This document shows positions 1 to 10,952 of a stretch of DNA of 64,000 nt, piece by piece; position 1 is the first letter of the stretch, and every line of letters starts with the position of its first letter. The DNA comes from Viridibacterium sp047600765 (GTDB taxonomy: Bacteria > Pseudomonadota > Gammaproteobacteria > Burkholderiales > Rhodocyclaceae), in contig JASGKF010000002.1 of the NCBI GenBank assembly GCA_047600765.1, forward strand, positions 1,550,001-1,614,000. Reading direction: 5' to 3'. The notes under the pieces were generated by a model that saw only the letters and a list, made by a program, of their open reading frames with translations, was not told the DNA's origin and did no database searches. The position numbers were made by a program, and so were the translations under genes.

Positions 1-194
1 GGAGAGAGCCCGGCTGCGGCAACTGCAGCCGGCGATGGGGCCGGTAGCGCGGGCTTGGCGCAGGGCGTCAAATAAGCGCAGCACGTCGCGCCGAACTGAT
101 TGAGCAGGAGGTCCAGGGGCGCACCCCGGCGGAAATGCGGGATCCCCAGCCCCGCTCCCGGCATGTGGCCACGCTGAACGACGTGCTGCTTTGA
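1..194 (+). other. Possible C-terminal end(s) of a gene cut by the window edge
   Basis: Frame 1 is open from base 1 to a TAA at 73-75 and encodes an Ala/Gly-rich tail ending in AQGVK. From about base 84 a different frame shows coding-like codon use and runs to a TGA at 192-194, ending in TLNDVLL. That second frame has a stop at 45-47 and no obvious start codon after it, so it may be the true C-terminus reached through a frameshift, or chance. I cannot name a product. Confidence 0.25.
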
Positions 195-240
195 TTTTTC
201 AGCAACCTTGCGTCGTCAGCCCGACGCACTCGCGTAACGA

Positions 241-1593
241 CTAGCGACCTTCCCGGTTCTTGCGCAAGGTATGGACCACGGATGCCAGTGGGGTGGATGT
301 CCGGGTCCCGACGATATTGCGCGTCACGCCCGCGTACTCCGCAAAAAGCCATTGCATCAGATACTGCTGACGCTCGGCAACAGGGGGCGGAAATTTCTCG
401 TAGCGCAGTTTGTGCAGCTCCGCCTGTTCCGGGAATTCGTTCAGCGCCTCTGCGAGCAAGGCTTCCCCGCCGCTTTTCCACCCGTCGTCGTTGCCATATG
501 ACCCCAGGACACGGCTGACCGCGAACTTGGCGACGTGGTAGCGACGCCAGCCCAGCTCGTCGCTGGCCTTCAGGCCAGCTTTGTCGCGCACCGAGACTTG
601 CAAGAAGGCCAGAATTTCCAGCGCGGCAATATCTCCTTCAGCGCTGCGTGCCCGGGCATCCAGTGTGGCCCGGTGGCGATCCAGAAGCTCCTGCTTGGGG
701 AATGCGTCCAGATAACTGATGCGTGAAAAAAGATACTTCGCCACTTCCGAGTTCTTTGGCAGTTCCCCGCCTTCAATCACGAAGCGGTAGCGCCGCAGGA
801 TGTCGGGCACAGCGGCTGAGTTCTTTGCTGCAATGACTTCGTTGGCGCAGTCCAGTTCGCGAGCAAGTTGCAGATCAGCAGGTTTCAGCTCTTTTGCCAG
901 TGCGCGCACCACGTCGAATGCCTCGCGACTCTCGCTTGAGTTCCACCAGTCCCTTTTCCAGTCGAGCGCATTGCCGATCAGGGTGTTGAATGCCTTGTCA
1001 TCTCCCCGGCGGGCTTTGGCTAATGCTTGGATATGCGTGTCCAGCGCCTGGGTGCCCATTGCCATTTCTGCCAACGCGAAATCGAGCGCTATCCGGTTAG
1101 CAGGCCACTGGATGCGATCCCACAAGGCCAGCGCCTCGTCGATCCGGCCGACGCGGAAGAAGCAATATGCGGCAATCGCTGTGGCAGGCCCGCCAAGAGC
1201 GCGGAGCTTGTCGGCCGCCTGCCACTCCGGGATGGCCCGATTGCAATCCCCGGCACGCTGGTAGTCATAGGCGAGCTCAAGATGGAGTACCCCCTCTGTT
1301 GGGGCGAGCTTGAGTGCAGCTTGATGAAACGGTGTCGCCGCTACAGGGGAGACCCGATACACCAGATCTCCGGCGACCAACTGGCTGACCCAGTCATCTA
1401 CTTTGGTTTCACTCCGGACCGCAGCAACGTAGCCATCAAGGTCGCCGTTGTAGACCTTGCCCAGGTTTTTCTCAGCAAGAACCGAGAATCTGGTGCGCCA
1501 CTTCTGAAGGTCTGCAGGGGCCTGAGGCGCTTGCGGTTGCGTGGCGCATGATGCTGCACATAGCAGCAGGAGGATGCTTGCATACCGGATCAT
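241..1593 (-). CDS. Putative lipoprotein with TPR-like helices, unknown function
   Basis: The 450-residue protein starts with a lipoprotein signal: a short basic N-terminus, a Leu/Ala stretch and the lipobox-like ASCATQ, so it should be exported and lipidated at Cys16. I moved the start to the ATG at 1593 because upstream in-frame codons encode an unlikely leader that would bury the signal peptide. Residues about 85-180 resemble tetratricopeptide helices (motifs such as LELAYDYQRAGDCNRAI and YCFFRVGRIDEALAL). No catalytic motif is visible. It lies directly downstream of another lipoprotein gene on the same strand (about 100 bp gap), so the two may be co-transcribed and act together in the envelope. 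The family was not recognised. Confidence 0.65.
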   Translation of the reverse strand: MIRYASILLLLCAASCATQPQAPQAPADLQKWRTRFSVLAEKNLGKVYNGDLDGYVAAVRSETKVDDWVSQLVAGDLVYRVSPVAATPFHQAALKLAPTEGVLHLELAYDYQRAGDCNRAIPEWQAADKLRALGGPATAIAAYCFFRVGRIDEALALWDRIQWPANRIALDFALAEMAMGTQALDTHIQALAKARRGDDKAFNTLIGNALDWKRDWWNSSESREAFDVVRALAKELKPADLQLARELDCANEVIAAKNSAAVPDILRRYRFVIEGGELPKNSEVAKYLFSRISYLDAFPKQELLDRHRATLDARARSAEGDIAALEILAFLQVSVRDKAGLKASDELGWRRYHVAKFAVSRVLGSYGNDDGWKSGGEALLAEALNEFPEQAELHKLRYEKFPPPVAERQQYLMQWLFAEYAGVTRNIVGTRTSTPLASVVHTLRKNREGR

Positions 1594-1694
1594 GGAGGTG
1601 CCTTGTGAATGTTGTTCTGAGGGGGGCGCACAGGCTGGTGCACTTGGGTGCAGCACATCAGCATGTAGCCGGATGCAGCGTAGCGGAATCCCGA

Positions 1695-2249
1695 TCACCC
1701 GGGGCGGCGAACAGACCCGCCTCGGTAGATCTTGTCCGTGCGCAGTTGCTCCAGCAGCCTGACCGCCATCTGGTCGGCGGCCTGCTCGTCGAACTGCGAA
1801 AGTGATCCGCTGTAGCCGATGTCCAGCGAGCCGCGCCAGATCATTTTCTGACGCTCCCTCGAATACAGCGTGGCTGCGAAATCCAGGTAATGGCGTGCCC
1901 CGGAGCGCCCGGCTTTGACAGGTGTCAAGGTGAGCACCATGGACGCATCCGGACTGCCGGGTGGCAGTGTCGCTGCGACGTCGTTCAACGCGAACACCTT
2001 CGGTACCCGAACCTTGAGCAGTGGCACGAGCGCATCAAGATCCTTCTGGTTCAGTCCCCGCTCCGAACGACCACCTTGAACGTCGATGACCACCGATCTG
2101 AGGGGCGGCGGCGAATCCACCAGCAGTTCGCCATCCACGCCCGACGACGCGCAGCCGGCAAGGCTTAGCAGCATCCCGAGGAACACGCAGGGGAGAATGG
2201 CTTCGGCACTGACGGTAAGCGTACGCAATGCGTTCTGGATGCGGCGCAT
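1695..2249 (-). CDS. Putative lipoprotein, unknown function
   Basis: About 184 residues with an N-terminal hydrophobic segment followed by the lipobox LAGCAS, so an exported lipoprotein. The ATG at 2249 is preferred over one 24 bases upstream because AGGAGA sits seven bases before it. The mature part has a mixed alpha/beta pattern without recognisable catalytic residues; the segment MIWRGSLDIGYSG and the DEQAADQMAVRLLEQL helix near the end recall small outer-membrane-associated DUF4136-like lipoproteins, but this is only an impression. It precedes another lipoprotein gene on the same strand. Confidence 0.6.
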   Translation of the reverse strand: MRRIQNALRTLTVSAEAILPCVFLGMLLSLAGCASSGVDGELLVDSPPPLRSVVIDVQGGRSERGLNQKDLDALVPLLKVRVPKVFALNDVAATLPPGSPDASMVLTLTPVKAGRSGARHYLDFAATLYSRERQKMIWRGSLDIGYSGSLSQFDEQAADQMAVRLLEQLRTDKIYRGGSVRRPG

Positions 2250-2690
2250 CTGTTCAGTCTCCTGAAGGTTCAATTGAGGCCGAACTTAGCACGCTGCAGG
2301 CAGCGCAGACGCGGCATGGCGCAACTCAAAGATCCTGATCAAATCGCACGGGGCGTTTCTCTGGCCATGCCAGGAAAGTGAGACTCGCAGGGCGCCAACG
2401 GGCTCCGTGCATCAGTACATGCACCGCGGTGGAAATGCGTCAATGCAAAACCTGACCCTGAGTCCCTTGACCCTGGGCCCCTCGTGGGTCCCTCGAGTCC
2501 TGCCCCGCGACGGACTTGCAGATCTGGATCCGGCGGATTCAAGATGCTGCAGTTCGGGTGTTGCAGATATTTCTTGTTGGTGTTTTTTGTAAGTTCATAT
2601 TTTGTAAGTGTATTTATTTCTATGTTAAAGATGACGTGTTTTTTTGTTTGAGATAATCTTGTGGCCTCTTTGAGTTGACTCACGTTCCCA
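2250..2690. other. Intergenic region with an AT-rich stretch
   Basis: A gap of about 440 bases between the divergent lipoprotein and Fic genes. No open frame with a convincing start or coding-like composition is seen. Bases about 2565-2665 are strikingly AT- and T-rich compared with the rest of the window and probably hold the promoter of the Fic gene, although no clean -35/-10 pair stands out. Around 2450-2510 there is a run of CCCT/GACCCTG-like short repeats. Confidence 0.4.
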
Positions 2691-3854
2691 ATGCCCACTT
2701 TCCAGCATCAGGATCTCGCCCTGCTCAACCCCGCATTCGACTCCCCGCTGGTCGATGTGGTGACCGAGCTCGAGCACCTTCGGCGCTTGCGGCTGGAGGG
2801 CAGCACTCCGCCGCTGATGTTCCATCAGCTCAAAACCATCTTTCACATGCTGGAGAGCTTGGGCTCTGCTCGCATCGAAGGCAACCACACAACCTTGGCC
2901 GATTACGTGGAGAGCCGCCTTGAAGCACAGCCCGCCACGTTGAACGACCAGCTGCGCGAAATGGCCAACATCGAAGAAGCGATGAACTTCATCGAAACCA
3001 GCTTCGAGCCCGGTCAGGACATCACGGACCGCTTCCTGCGCGAGCTGCATGCTATCGCCGTGCGTGATTTGAAGCGCGAAGGGGACGCGACCCCCGGCGC
3101 ATATCGCAGGGCCTCCGTCCAGATCGCGCAGTCGGAACATTTGCCGCCAGAAGCCTTCCGGGTTCCGGACTACATCGACGAACTCGTTGCGTTCATCAAC
3201 CGGCAAGACGCCCCCAAGTACGACCTCATGAAGGTCGCGCTGGCCCACCACCGTTTCGCCTGGATTCATCCTTTCGGTAATGGCAACGGCCGGGTGGTGC
3301 GTCTGCTTACCTACACACTGCTCATCAAGTACGGCTTCAACGTCAGGGAAGGCGGCCGCGTCCTCAACCCCACGGCCGTTTTCTGCAACGACCGCGAGCG
3401 TTACTACGACATGCTGGGGCAGGCAGATACCGGCACGCAGCAAGGGCGCGAAGCTTGGTGCACCTACGTACTGCGCGGCATGCTCGAAGAACTCTACAAA
3501 GTTGACCGCCTCACCGACAGCGGCTACCTCACCAGCCGCATTCTTGAGCCCGCTTTGCGCCATGCGCGAGACCGTGGCTTGCTGACGCCGATGGAACAAC
3601 GCATCCTCATGACGACAGCTAGTGCCGGCATTGTCAAAGCCAACGACCTGCAAAGCGCCATGCCGGACATGGGGGCCGCTCAGCGCACCTACCAGATCCG
3701 CAAACTCGTCGAACGCAAGATGCTTCTGCCCATCCATGAAGGCGCACGCCAATACACGGTGGGCTTCAGTAACAGCTATCTGATTCGCGGGGTGATTCAG
3801 GCGCTATCGGCGGAGGGGTTCATTTCGGAAGCGTTGAATCGGCCGCAAAGCTGA
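2691..3854 (+). CDS. Fic family protein (AMPylase) with N-terminal inhibitory motif and C-terminal winged helix
   Basis: The 387-residue protein carries the Fic core HPFGNGNGRVVR at residues 193-204, which matches HPFx(D/G)GNGRxxR; the His is the catalytic base used to transfer AMP (or another nucleotide part) to hydroxyl side chains. SARIEG at residues 59-64 fits the (S/T)xxxE(G/N) inhibitory helix, here at the N-terminus as in class II Fic proteins, so activity is probably autoinhibited. After the Fic domain, residues about 300-385 look like a winged helix (LTPMEQRILM, QIRKLVERKML), typical of chromosomal Fic regulators. It is followed after 34 bases by a PIN-like gene on the same strand. 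Targets cannot be read from the sequence. Confidence 0.9.
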   Translation: MPTFQHQDLALLNPAFDSPLVDVVTELEHLRRLRLEGSTPPLMFHQLKTIFHMLESLGSARIEGNHTTLADYVESRLEAQPATLNDQLREMANIEEAMNFIETSFEPGQDITDRFLRELHAIAVRDLKREGDATPGAYRRASVQIAQSEHLPPEAFRVPDYIDELVAFINRQDAPKYDLMKVALAHHRFAWIHPFGNGNGRVVRLLTYTLLIKYGFNVREGGRVLNPTAVFCNDRERYYDMLGQADTGTQQGREAWCTYVLRGMLEELYKVDRLTDSGYLTSRILEPALRHARDRGLLTPMEQRILMTTASAGIVKANDLQSAMPDMGAAQRTYQIRKLVERKMLLPIHEGARQYTVGFSNSYLIRGVIQALSAEGFISEALNRPQS

Positions 3855-3888
3855 CGTTTCGGGGACTATTCAGTTGAGGAGTTAGAGC

Positions 3889-4773
3889 GTGAGCAAATCC
3901 GCGCTTAGCGTCGTACTTGATACCAACGTCTTCACGCCCAAGCACTTTGATTTACTCGCCAATAGTCCACTTCCTAGATTGTGTAAGGCCGGGCGGATCG
4001 TACCGGTATATGGACACGTGTTCTTGGATGAGATGTGGCGTGCGTATGGCAACGAAAATCGCCGCGTTCAACTCGTTGAACGATGGATTCCGTTCATAGT
4101 CTCCACTGTGAGTCGCTTTTGCGAAGACTTCATTACCATCTGGCATCGCGAGCTTGTAGAAGGACATGGTAGAAACACGAACATTTATATGTCTTCGCGA
4201 GTCCAAGGGTCGGTGTTGGTTGGTTTGGCAAATGCCCCCCTCGATGGTTCGTGGAGAGCTTGGCACGCTACCCAAAAAGAGCGAGCCGAGGAAGACGCGA
4301 AGCGAGTCACACAACGCAGATTGTTTACGGAAATTCGACAGGAAGTAGCCCAAAAGTTAAAGGAGGTCGGCTACTCCATGCGACAACATGGTGGCCCAGT
4401 GCCGTTCGAAGAGTTCTTACAGGCTGAAATTGACGGAACTGGACGTGAGTTCATTAAAGCCTTGGTGAAGTGTCACAACACCGGCGATGTCGCAAGTCGC
4501 TGGTCCCGAGACAAGGCTGCGTACCCGTACTTCACGACTTTCGTAACCAACATGATCTACAACGGTTACTACAGCGCTACACGCCACAATGATGGGATTG
4601 ATCTGAACGCTCAAGCTGACTTGGATTTGATGAGCCATCTCTTGCACGCCGACGTTTTGGTCTCGAACGAAACTGATTATCTTAGAAAAGCGTTCGAAGA
4701 CTTGTGGCGACCGAAGGGCAAGGTCATCTTTACATCACCAGAGTTTGTTGCATTCATTAACAAGTTGATTTGA
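3889..4773 (+). CDS. PIN-like domain protein, probable nuclease
   Basis: 294 residues with GTG start, supported by GAGGAG eleven bases upstream. The N-terminus VVLDTNVF is the classical first acidic motif of PIN-fold nucleases, and the C-terminal part has ADVLVSNETDYL followed by KGKVIFTSPEFVAFI, matching the last acidic motif and closing strand of PIN-like proteins. The middle is long and helical, larger than a VapC toxin. Codon use and GC are clearly lower than in neighbouring genes, suggesting horizontal acquisition. Lying just behind a fic gene, it may be part of a conflict or toxin module, but no small antitoxin gene is visible. A metal-dependent ribonuclease activity is inference. Confidence 0.6.
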   Translation: MSKSALSVVLDTNVFTPKHFDLLANSPLPRLCKAGRIVPVYGHVFLDEMWRAYGNENRRVQLVERWIPFIVSTVSRFCEDFITIWHRELVEGHGRNTNIYMSSRVQGSVLVGLANAPLDGSWRAWHATQKERAEEDAKRVTQRRLFTEIRQEVAQKLKEVGYSMRQHGGPVPFEEFLQAEIDGTGREFIKALVKCHNTGDVASRWSRDKAAYPYFTTFVTNMIYNGYYSATRHNDGIDLNAQADLDLMSHLLHADVLVSNETDYLRKAFEDLWRPKGKVIFTSPEFVAFINKLI

Positions 4774-4795
4774 CTTGTCTCTGGGGTCGCAAAGA

Positions 4796-4822
4796 AAAGG
4801 CCACGCATTGCGTGGCCTTTTT
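4796..4822. terminator. Bidirectional rho-independent terminator
   Basis: An 11-bp perfect stem (AAAGGCCACGC at 4796-4806 and GCGTGGCCTTT at 4810-4820) with the loop ATT, followed by T's on the plus strand and, read on the minus strand, by TTTTC. It lies between the convergent PIN-like gene and gcvP and can end both transcripts. Confidence 0.85.
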
Positions 4823-4841
4823 ATTGTTGTCGAAGCGGTGC

Positions 4842-7760
<2,919 letters not shown>

Positions 7761-7773
7761 GACAATGGGTCCT

Positions 7774-7887
7774 GCGTAGGGCGGGTGAGCCGTAAGGCGT
7801 AACCCGCCGGTCGTAAAAATATCCGGGCGCAAGGCGCCCGCTTAAAGGCTGTATCGGCGGATTACGCTGCGCTCATCCACCCTACGA
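7774..7887. repeat. Inverted pair of REP-like palindromic repeats
   Basis: Two related elements of 32-34 bases face each other: GTAGGGCGGGTGAGC... at about 7776-7809, and at 7855-7886 a sequence whose reverse complement begins CGTAGGGTGGATGAGCGC. Each is itself an imperfect palindrome, and between them is a small hairpin (CGGGCGC/GCGCCCG near 7824-7840). This is the arrangement of a bacterial interspersed mosaic element. The same GTAGGGTGGAT...ATCCGCC core is common between genes in many proteobacteria. It lies between the small membrane gene and gcvP. Confidence 0.65.
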
Positions 7888-7889
7888 AA

Positions 7890-8066
7890 TCAATCGCGCT
7901 CTGCAGCGCGTTTCAAGCGCACAAAGATGGCCAGCAACCAGATGGCTGCCAGCCCGCCCATGAGCCATTTGCCCCGCGTGAGCATGAGCACCAGGAACAC
8001 CATGCCGCCCGCGACCAGCGCGTAGCGGATCAATTCCTGGATGGGGTCACGTTCCTTGCGGGGCAC
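7890..8066 (-). CDS. Small two-helix membrane protein within the gcv operon
   Basis: A 58-residue frame with a GTG start five bases after the gcvH stop. It begins MPRKERDPIQELIRYALVAG, has two hydrophobic stretches (about residues 15-30, ALVAGGMVFLVLMLT, and 35-50, LMGGLAAIWLLAIFV) and a basic C-terminal end LKRAAERD. The charged ends, clean hydrophobic blocks, GC-rich third positions and tight packing behind gcvH argue for a real gene. No strong ribosome-binding site is seen, so translational coupling to gcvH is likely. The function is unknown; a small inner-membrane protein of two transmembrane helices is the most that can be said. Confidence 0.55.
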   Translation of the reverse strand: MPRKERDPIQELIRYALVAGGMVFLVLMLTRGKWLMGGLAAIWLLAIFVRLKRAAERD

Positions 8067-8071
8067 GTGAA

Positions 8072-8455
8072 TCAGGCTGCGTTGACCGCAGCCTTGTAAC
8101 CGGCAGCGTCGAGCAGGCCGTCGACGTCGTCGAGGTTGGCGGGCTTGATCTTGAACAGCCAGGTGCCATAGGCGTCGGTGTTGACGCTCTCGGGCGCGTC
8201 GGTGGCGGCGCTGTTCGATTCGATGATCTCGCCGGAGACCGGGGCGTAGATGTCGGAGGCGGCTTTGACCGATTCCACCACGGCAACTTCTTCACGCGCG
8301 GTCACGACGCGGCCGGCTTCCGGCAGCTCGAGGAAGACGATGTCGCCGAGCGCGTTCTGCGCGTGGTCGGTGATGCCGATGGTCAGCGTGTTGTCCGGCT
8401 CCTTGCGGATCCATTCGTGGGACTCGGTGTAGCGCAGGTTGGCGGGGATGCTCAT
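8072..8455 (-). CDS. gcvH: Glycine cleavage system H protein
   Basis: 127 residues, the normal length. It carries the lipoyl arm that shuttles the aminomethyl intermediate between GcvP, GcvT and the dihydrolipoyl dehydrogenase. The lipoylation region is visible as EVAVVESVKAASDIYAPV, with the modified Lys in VESVKAAS (residue about 64), and the N-terminus NLRYTESHEWIR is diagnostic. AAGGAG lies just upstream of the ATG at 8455. It sits 68 bases after gcvT in the same operon. Confidence 0.97.
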   Translation of the reverse strand: MSIPANLRYTESHEWIRKEPDNTLTIGITDHAQNALGDIVFLELPEAGRVVTAREEVAVVESVKAASDIYAPVSGEIIESNSAATDAPESVNTDAYGTWLFKIKPANLDDVDGLLDAAGYKAAVNAA

Positions 8456-8523
8456 GTCGGGACTCCTTGGGAAGCGAATGTTGGAATATGAGTGTTCGGA
8501 TGAGTGTGTATGCAGTGTGATGC

Positions 8524-9606
8524 TTAAACCAGAACCTTGCCGTTGCGCACGAAAGGCATCTTGACGATGCGTGCCTTGAGGCGCTTGCCACGGATATCGA
8601 CTTCCACCGTGTCGCCGACGTTGGCGCCGAGCGGCACGCGGGCGAAGGCGATGGAAGCATTCATGCTGGGTGCGAAGCTGCCGCTGGTGGTCTCGCCTTC
8701 GCCCTGCGCGGTGAAGACCTGCATGTGGCTGCGGAGTACGCCGCGGTCTTCGAGCAGGATGCCGACGAGGGCCTTGGTGGCGGGTTTGGCTTCGAGTGCG
8801 GTGCGGCCGACGAAGGCGCGGTCGGTCTTCATGTCGATCGTCCAGCCCAGACCCGATTCGATGGGGTGGGTGCTGTCGTCCATGTCGGAGCCGTAGAGGT
8901 TCATGCCGGCTTCGAGTCGCAGCGTGTCGCGTGCGCCGAGGCCGATGGGCTTGACGCCTTGTGCAGCCAGCGCGTTCCAGACTTCAACGGCTTTCTGCGC
9001 GGGCAGGATGATTTCGAAGCCCTGCTCGCCGGTGTAGCCGGTGGCACACAGGGTCATGTCATTCCATAGCGCTGCTTGAAAATACTTGAGCGGTTCCGAC
9101 ACCGCCTGCGAACCGGGCAGGGCGGCCCACACCTTGGCCTTTGCGTTGGGGCCTTGTACGGCAATGATCGCGTAGTCGCGGCGCGGCGTGATGCTGACGT
9201 TGCCGCCATGCAGGCTGGCCGCCTGCTTGCGCATCCAGGCCACGTCCTTGTCGGCGGTGCCGGCGTTGACGACGATGCGGTAGAAGTCCGGACGGAAGAA
9301 GTAGGTGATGAGGTCGTCGACGACGCCGCCTTCTTCATTGAGCATGCAGGAGTACAGCGCCTTGCCGTGCTCGGTGAGCTTGGCGACATCGTTGGCCAGC
9401 AGGTGGCGCAGGAAGTCGGTGGCGCCAGCCCCTTCGATGTCGACCGGCAGCATGTGCGAGACGTCGAACATGCCGGCATCGGCGCGCACGATCTTGTGCT
9501 CTTCGAGCTGCGAACCGTAGTGGATGGGCATGTCCCAGCCCGCGAAGTCGACGATCTTGGCGCCGGCTGCGAGGTGGGTGGCGTACAGCGGGGTCTGCTT
9601 GGACAA
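8524..9606 (-). CDS. gcvT: Aminomethyltransferase, T-protein of the glycine cleavage system
   Basis: About 360 residues. It transfers the methylene group from aminomethyl-lipoyl-GcvH to tetrahydrofolate and releases ammonia. Family signatures are KQTPLYATHLAAGAKIVDFAGW at the N-terminus (split here as KQTPLYATHL and AKIVDFAGW), FDVSHM, and the glycine-rich GARDTLRLEAGMNLYG. No ATG fits the conserved N-terminus; a TTG at 9606, directly after a GGAGAG ribosome-binding site, gives the protein LSKQTPLYATHL (initiated as Met) and is my choice. It is the first gene after the glycine riboswitch and its terminator. Confidence 0.95.
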   Translation of the reverse strand: MSKQTPLYATHLAAGAKIVDFAGWDMPIHYGSQLEEHKIVRADAGMFDVSHMLPVDIEGAGATDFLRHLLANDVAKLTEHGKALYSCMLNEEGGVVDDLITYFFRPDFYRIVVNAGTADKDVAWMRKQAASLHGGNVSITPRRDYAIIAVQGPNAKAKVWAALPGSQAVSEPLKYFQAALWNDMTLCATGYTGEQGFEIILPAQKAVEVWNALAAQGVKPIGLGARDTLRLEAGMNLYGSDMDDSTHPIESGLGWTIDMKTDRAFVGRTALEAKPATKALVGILLEDRGVLRSHMQVFTAQGEGETTSGSFAPSMNASIAFARVPLGANVGDTVEVDIRGKRLKARIVKMPFVRNGKVLV

Positions 9607-9628
9607 GGGGCTCTCCGGGGTACAAATG

Positions 9629-9660
9629 AAAAAGGCCAAACACAAAGATTGTGCTTGGCC
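9629..9660 (-). terminator. Riboswitch expression-platform terminator before gcvT
   Basis: Read on the minus strand, GGCCAAGCACAA pairs with TTGTGTTTGGCC (9634-9660, mostly perfect) and is followed by five T's (9629-9633). It sits between the second glycine aptamer and the gcvT start, the place for a regulated intrinsic terminator. With glycine bound, readthrough into gcvTHP would be expected, as for other glycine cleavage riboswitches. Confidence 0.75.
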
Positions 9661-9671
9661 CCCATCTGTCC

Positions 9672-9835
9672 TTGGTACCTGAGAGATTACGGCTAGAAAT
9701 CGCCGGGTGCCCCTTCGGTGGACGCCATCAATGTGGCATCGCTCTCCAGATTTGTTTTCCTTGTCCGGTCCTTTTGCCTGAGCGTTCCCGGGGGGTTGCG
9801 CCTTCGGCCGTTCAGTGAAGAACCGTCTCCCGAAC
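9672..9835 (-). ncRNA. Tandem glycine riboswitch
   Basis: On the minus strand two consecutive aptamers are recognisable. The first runs from GGGAGAC (near 9830) through GGCCGAAGGCGCAA to GCTCAGGCAAAAGGAC (near 9775). The second runs from GGAGAGCGAT (near 9747) through CACCGAAGGGGCA to TCTCAGGTACCAAGGAC (near 9670). The (C)CGAAGG.GCAA core and the CTCAGG(C/T)A...GGAC closing segments match the glycine riboswitch class, and two aptamers in a row are the classical cooperative form. It precedes gcvT and should switch the operon on when glycine is abundant. Confidence 0.92.
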
Positions 9836-9844
9836 AAGGGGTGC

Positions 9845-9873
9845 ACAGTACCCGTGCATGCCTGAAAACTCAA
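9845..9873 (-). promoter_or_regulatory. Candidate sigma-70 promoter of the gcv riboswitch transcript
   Basis: On the minus strand TTGAGT (9868-9873) and TACTGT (9845-9850) are separated by 17 bases. The -35 matches four of six consensus bases, the -10 only three. The implied start, about 9838, lies exactly before the first glycine aptamer, which is the main support. Confidence 0.4.
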
Positions 9874-9897
9874 GCTGCGAGCCATGTGCCGGGTGGC

Positions 9898-10746
9898 TCA
9901 GCCTAGCGGGGAATCCATACAGATCAAGAGCATGGCGTTGGTCAGCCAGTGTGCGGTGATGGCGCGCCCCAGGCGGGGAGGATTGCCGGCGAACCAGCCG
10001 TAAAGGCCCCCCGCCAGCGTGGCGAGCAGGGCGAAGCGCCAGCCCCAGTGAACATGGACCAGACCGAACAGCAACGCTGACAGGAGCAGCGCCAGGAGTC
10101 GTGCCTTGGGCTGGTGGCGGCTGAGCGCGAGGGTGAGCCCGCCTTGCAGCAGGCCGCGGAATAGCACTTCTTCGGCAACGACCGTGAGGAACAGGTTGCC
10201 CAGCAGCCAGACCGGCAGCAGGGGCAGCCAGCGCGGGTCGGGTCGGGCGAGCCCGAGCGCCATGGCGAGCAGCCCGATAAGCAGTACGCCACAGGGCAGC
10301 AGCAGAAGTGCGTAACGAGGCCGCGGGGCAGCCGGGGCATCGCTGCGACGCCAGGCCATGACGAGCAGTAGCCCCGCGATGCCCTTGTCGATGCGCCAGT
10401 TCAGGGGCTGCCCATGACGGCCGAACTCCGTGCTCCATTGCAGGGGCGTGAAGCCGGGCCACAGGTGCAGTGCCGCTGCGATGCTCCAGGCAACGAGGGC
10501 AATCAGGTACAGCCGCGAGGGGCGCCACAGCTGGAGTGCCAGCAAGGCTGCTGCACTGGCCAGAGGCAGGATGGCTTGCGTGTCGAACAGGCTTCCGGCG
10601 CCGGTCAGCAGGATCGGCAAGGACAGCAGTGCACCGATCAGACGGCCGCGCTGGCCCGGTGCGAGCCACTGCGCAGCCATGGCAGCGAACAGTGCGCAGA
10701 AAGCGATCAATGCGGGCCAGTCGGGCAGGGTGGGCAGGGCGTGCAT
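9898..10746 (-). CDS. CPBP family intramembrane glutamic protease (CAAX protease-like)
   Basis: 282 residues from the ATG at 10746 (MHALPTLPDWP), a very hydrophobic protein with about eight membrane segments. The C-terminal half holds the family motifs: EEVLFRG (the EExxxR motif with the catalytic Glu pair), FGLVHVHWGW (conserved His) and HWLTNAML (second His). Members cleave prenylated or other membrane substrates, or act in bacteriocin self-immunity; the substrate here is unknown. It is transcribed toward the riboswitch and gcvT, but these have their own promoter region. Confidence 0.85.
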   Translation of the reverse strand: MHALPTLPDWPALIAFCALFAAMAAQWLAPGQRGRLIGALLSLPILLTGAGSLFDTQAILPLASAAALLALQLWRPSRLYLIALVAWSIAAALHLWPGFTPLQWSTEFGRHGQPLNWRIDKGIAGLLLVMAWRRSDAPAAPRPRYALLLLPCGVLLIGLLAMALGLARPDPRWLPLLPVWLLGNLFLTVVAEEVLFRGLLQGGLTLALSRHQPKARLLALLLSALLFGLVHVHWGWRFALLATLAGGLYGWFAGNPPRLGRAITAHWLTNAMLLICMDSPLG

Positions 10747-10952
10747 GGGCGCCGAGCATATAGGCAGCTGCGGTCGTTGAGCCGATCGGCTGCTAGACTG
10801 CGGCGCCGGAACTGGCAACTGTGCTTGCGGTGGCCCGATGTGGTGATCAGAATTGATGGGAGGGCGTTGCCCTGCTGTCACAGTGAGCTTGATCCCCGCA
10901 AGCTCGGGCCATCGATCCATCTTGAGCTATAACCTGTTGATTCACTGACACC

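Noticed and set aside
2625..3752. A 375-residue open frame opposite the Fic gene
   Set aside because: It lacks any recognisable motif and mirrors the codons of a clear Fic domain.
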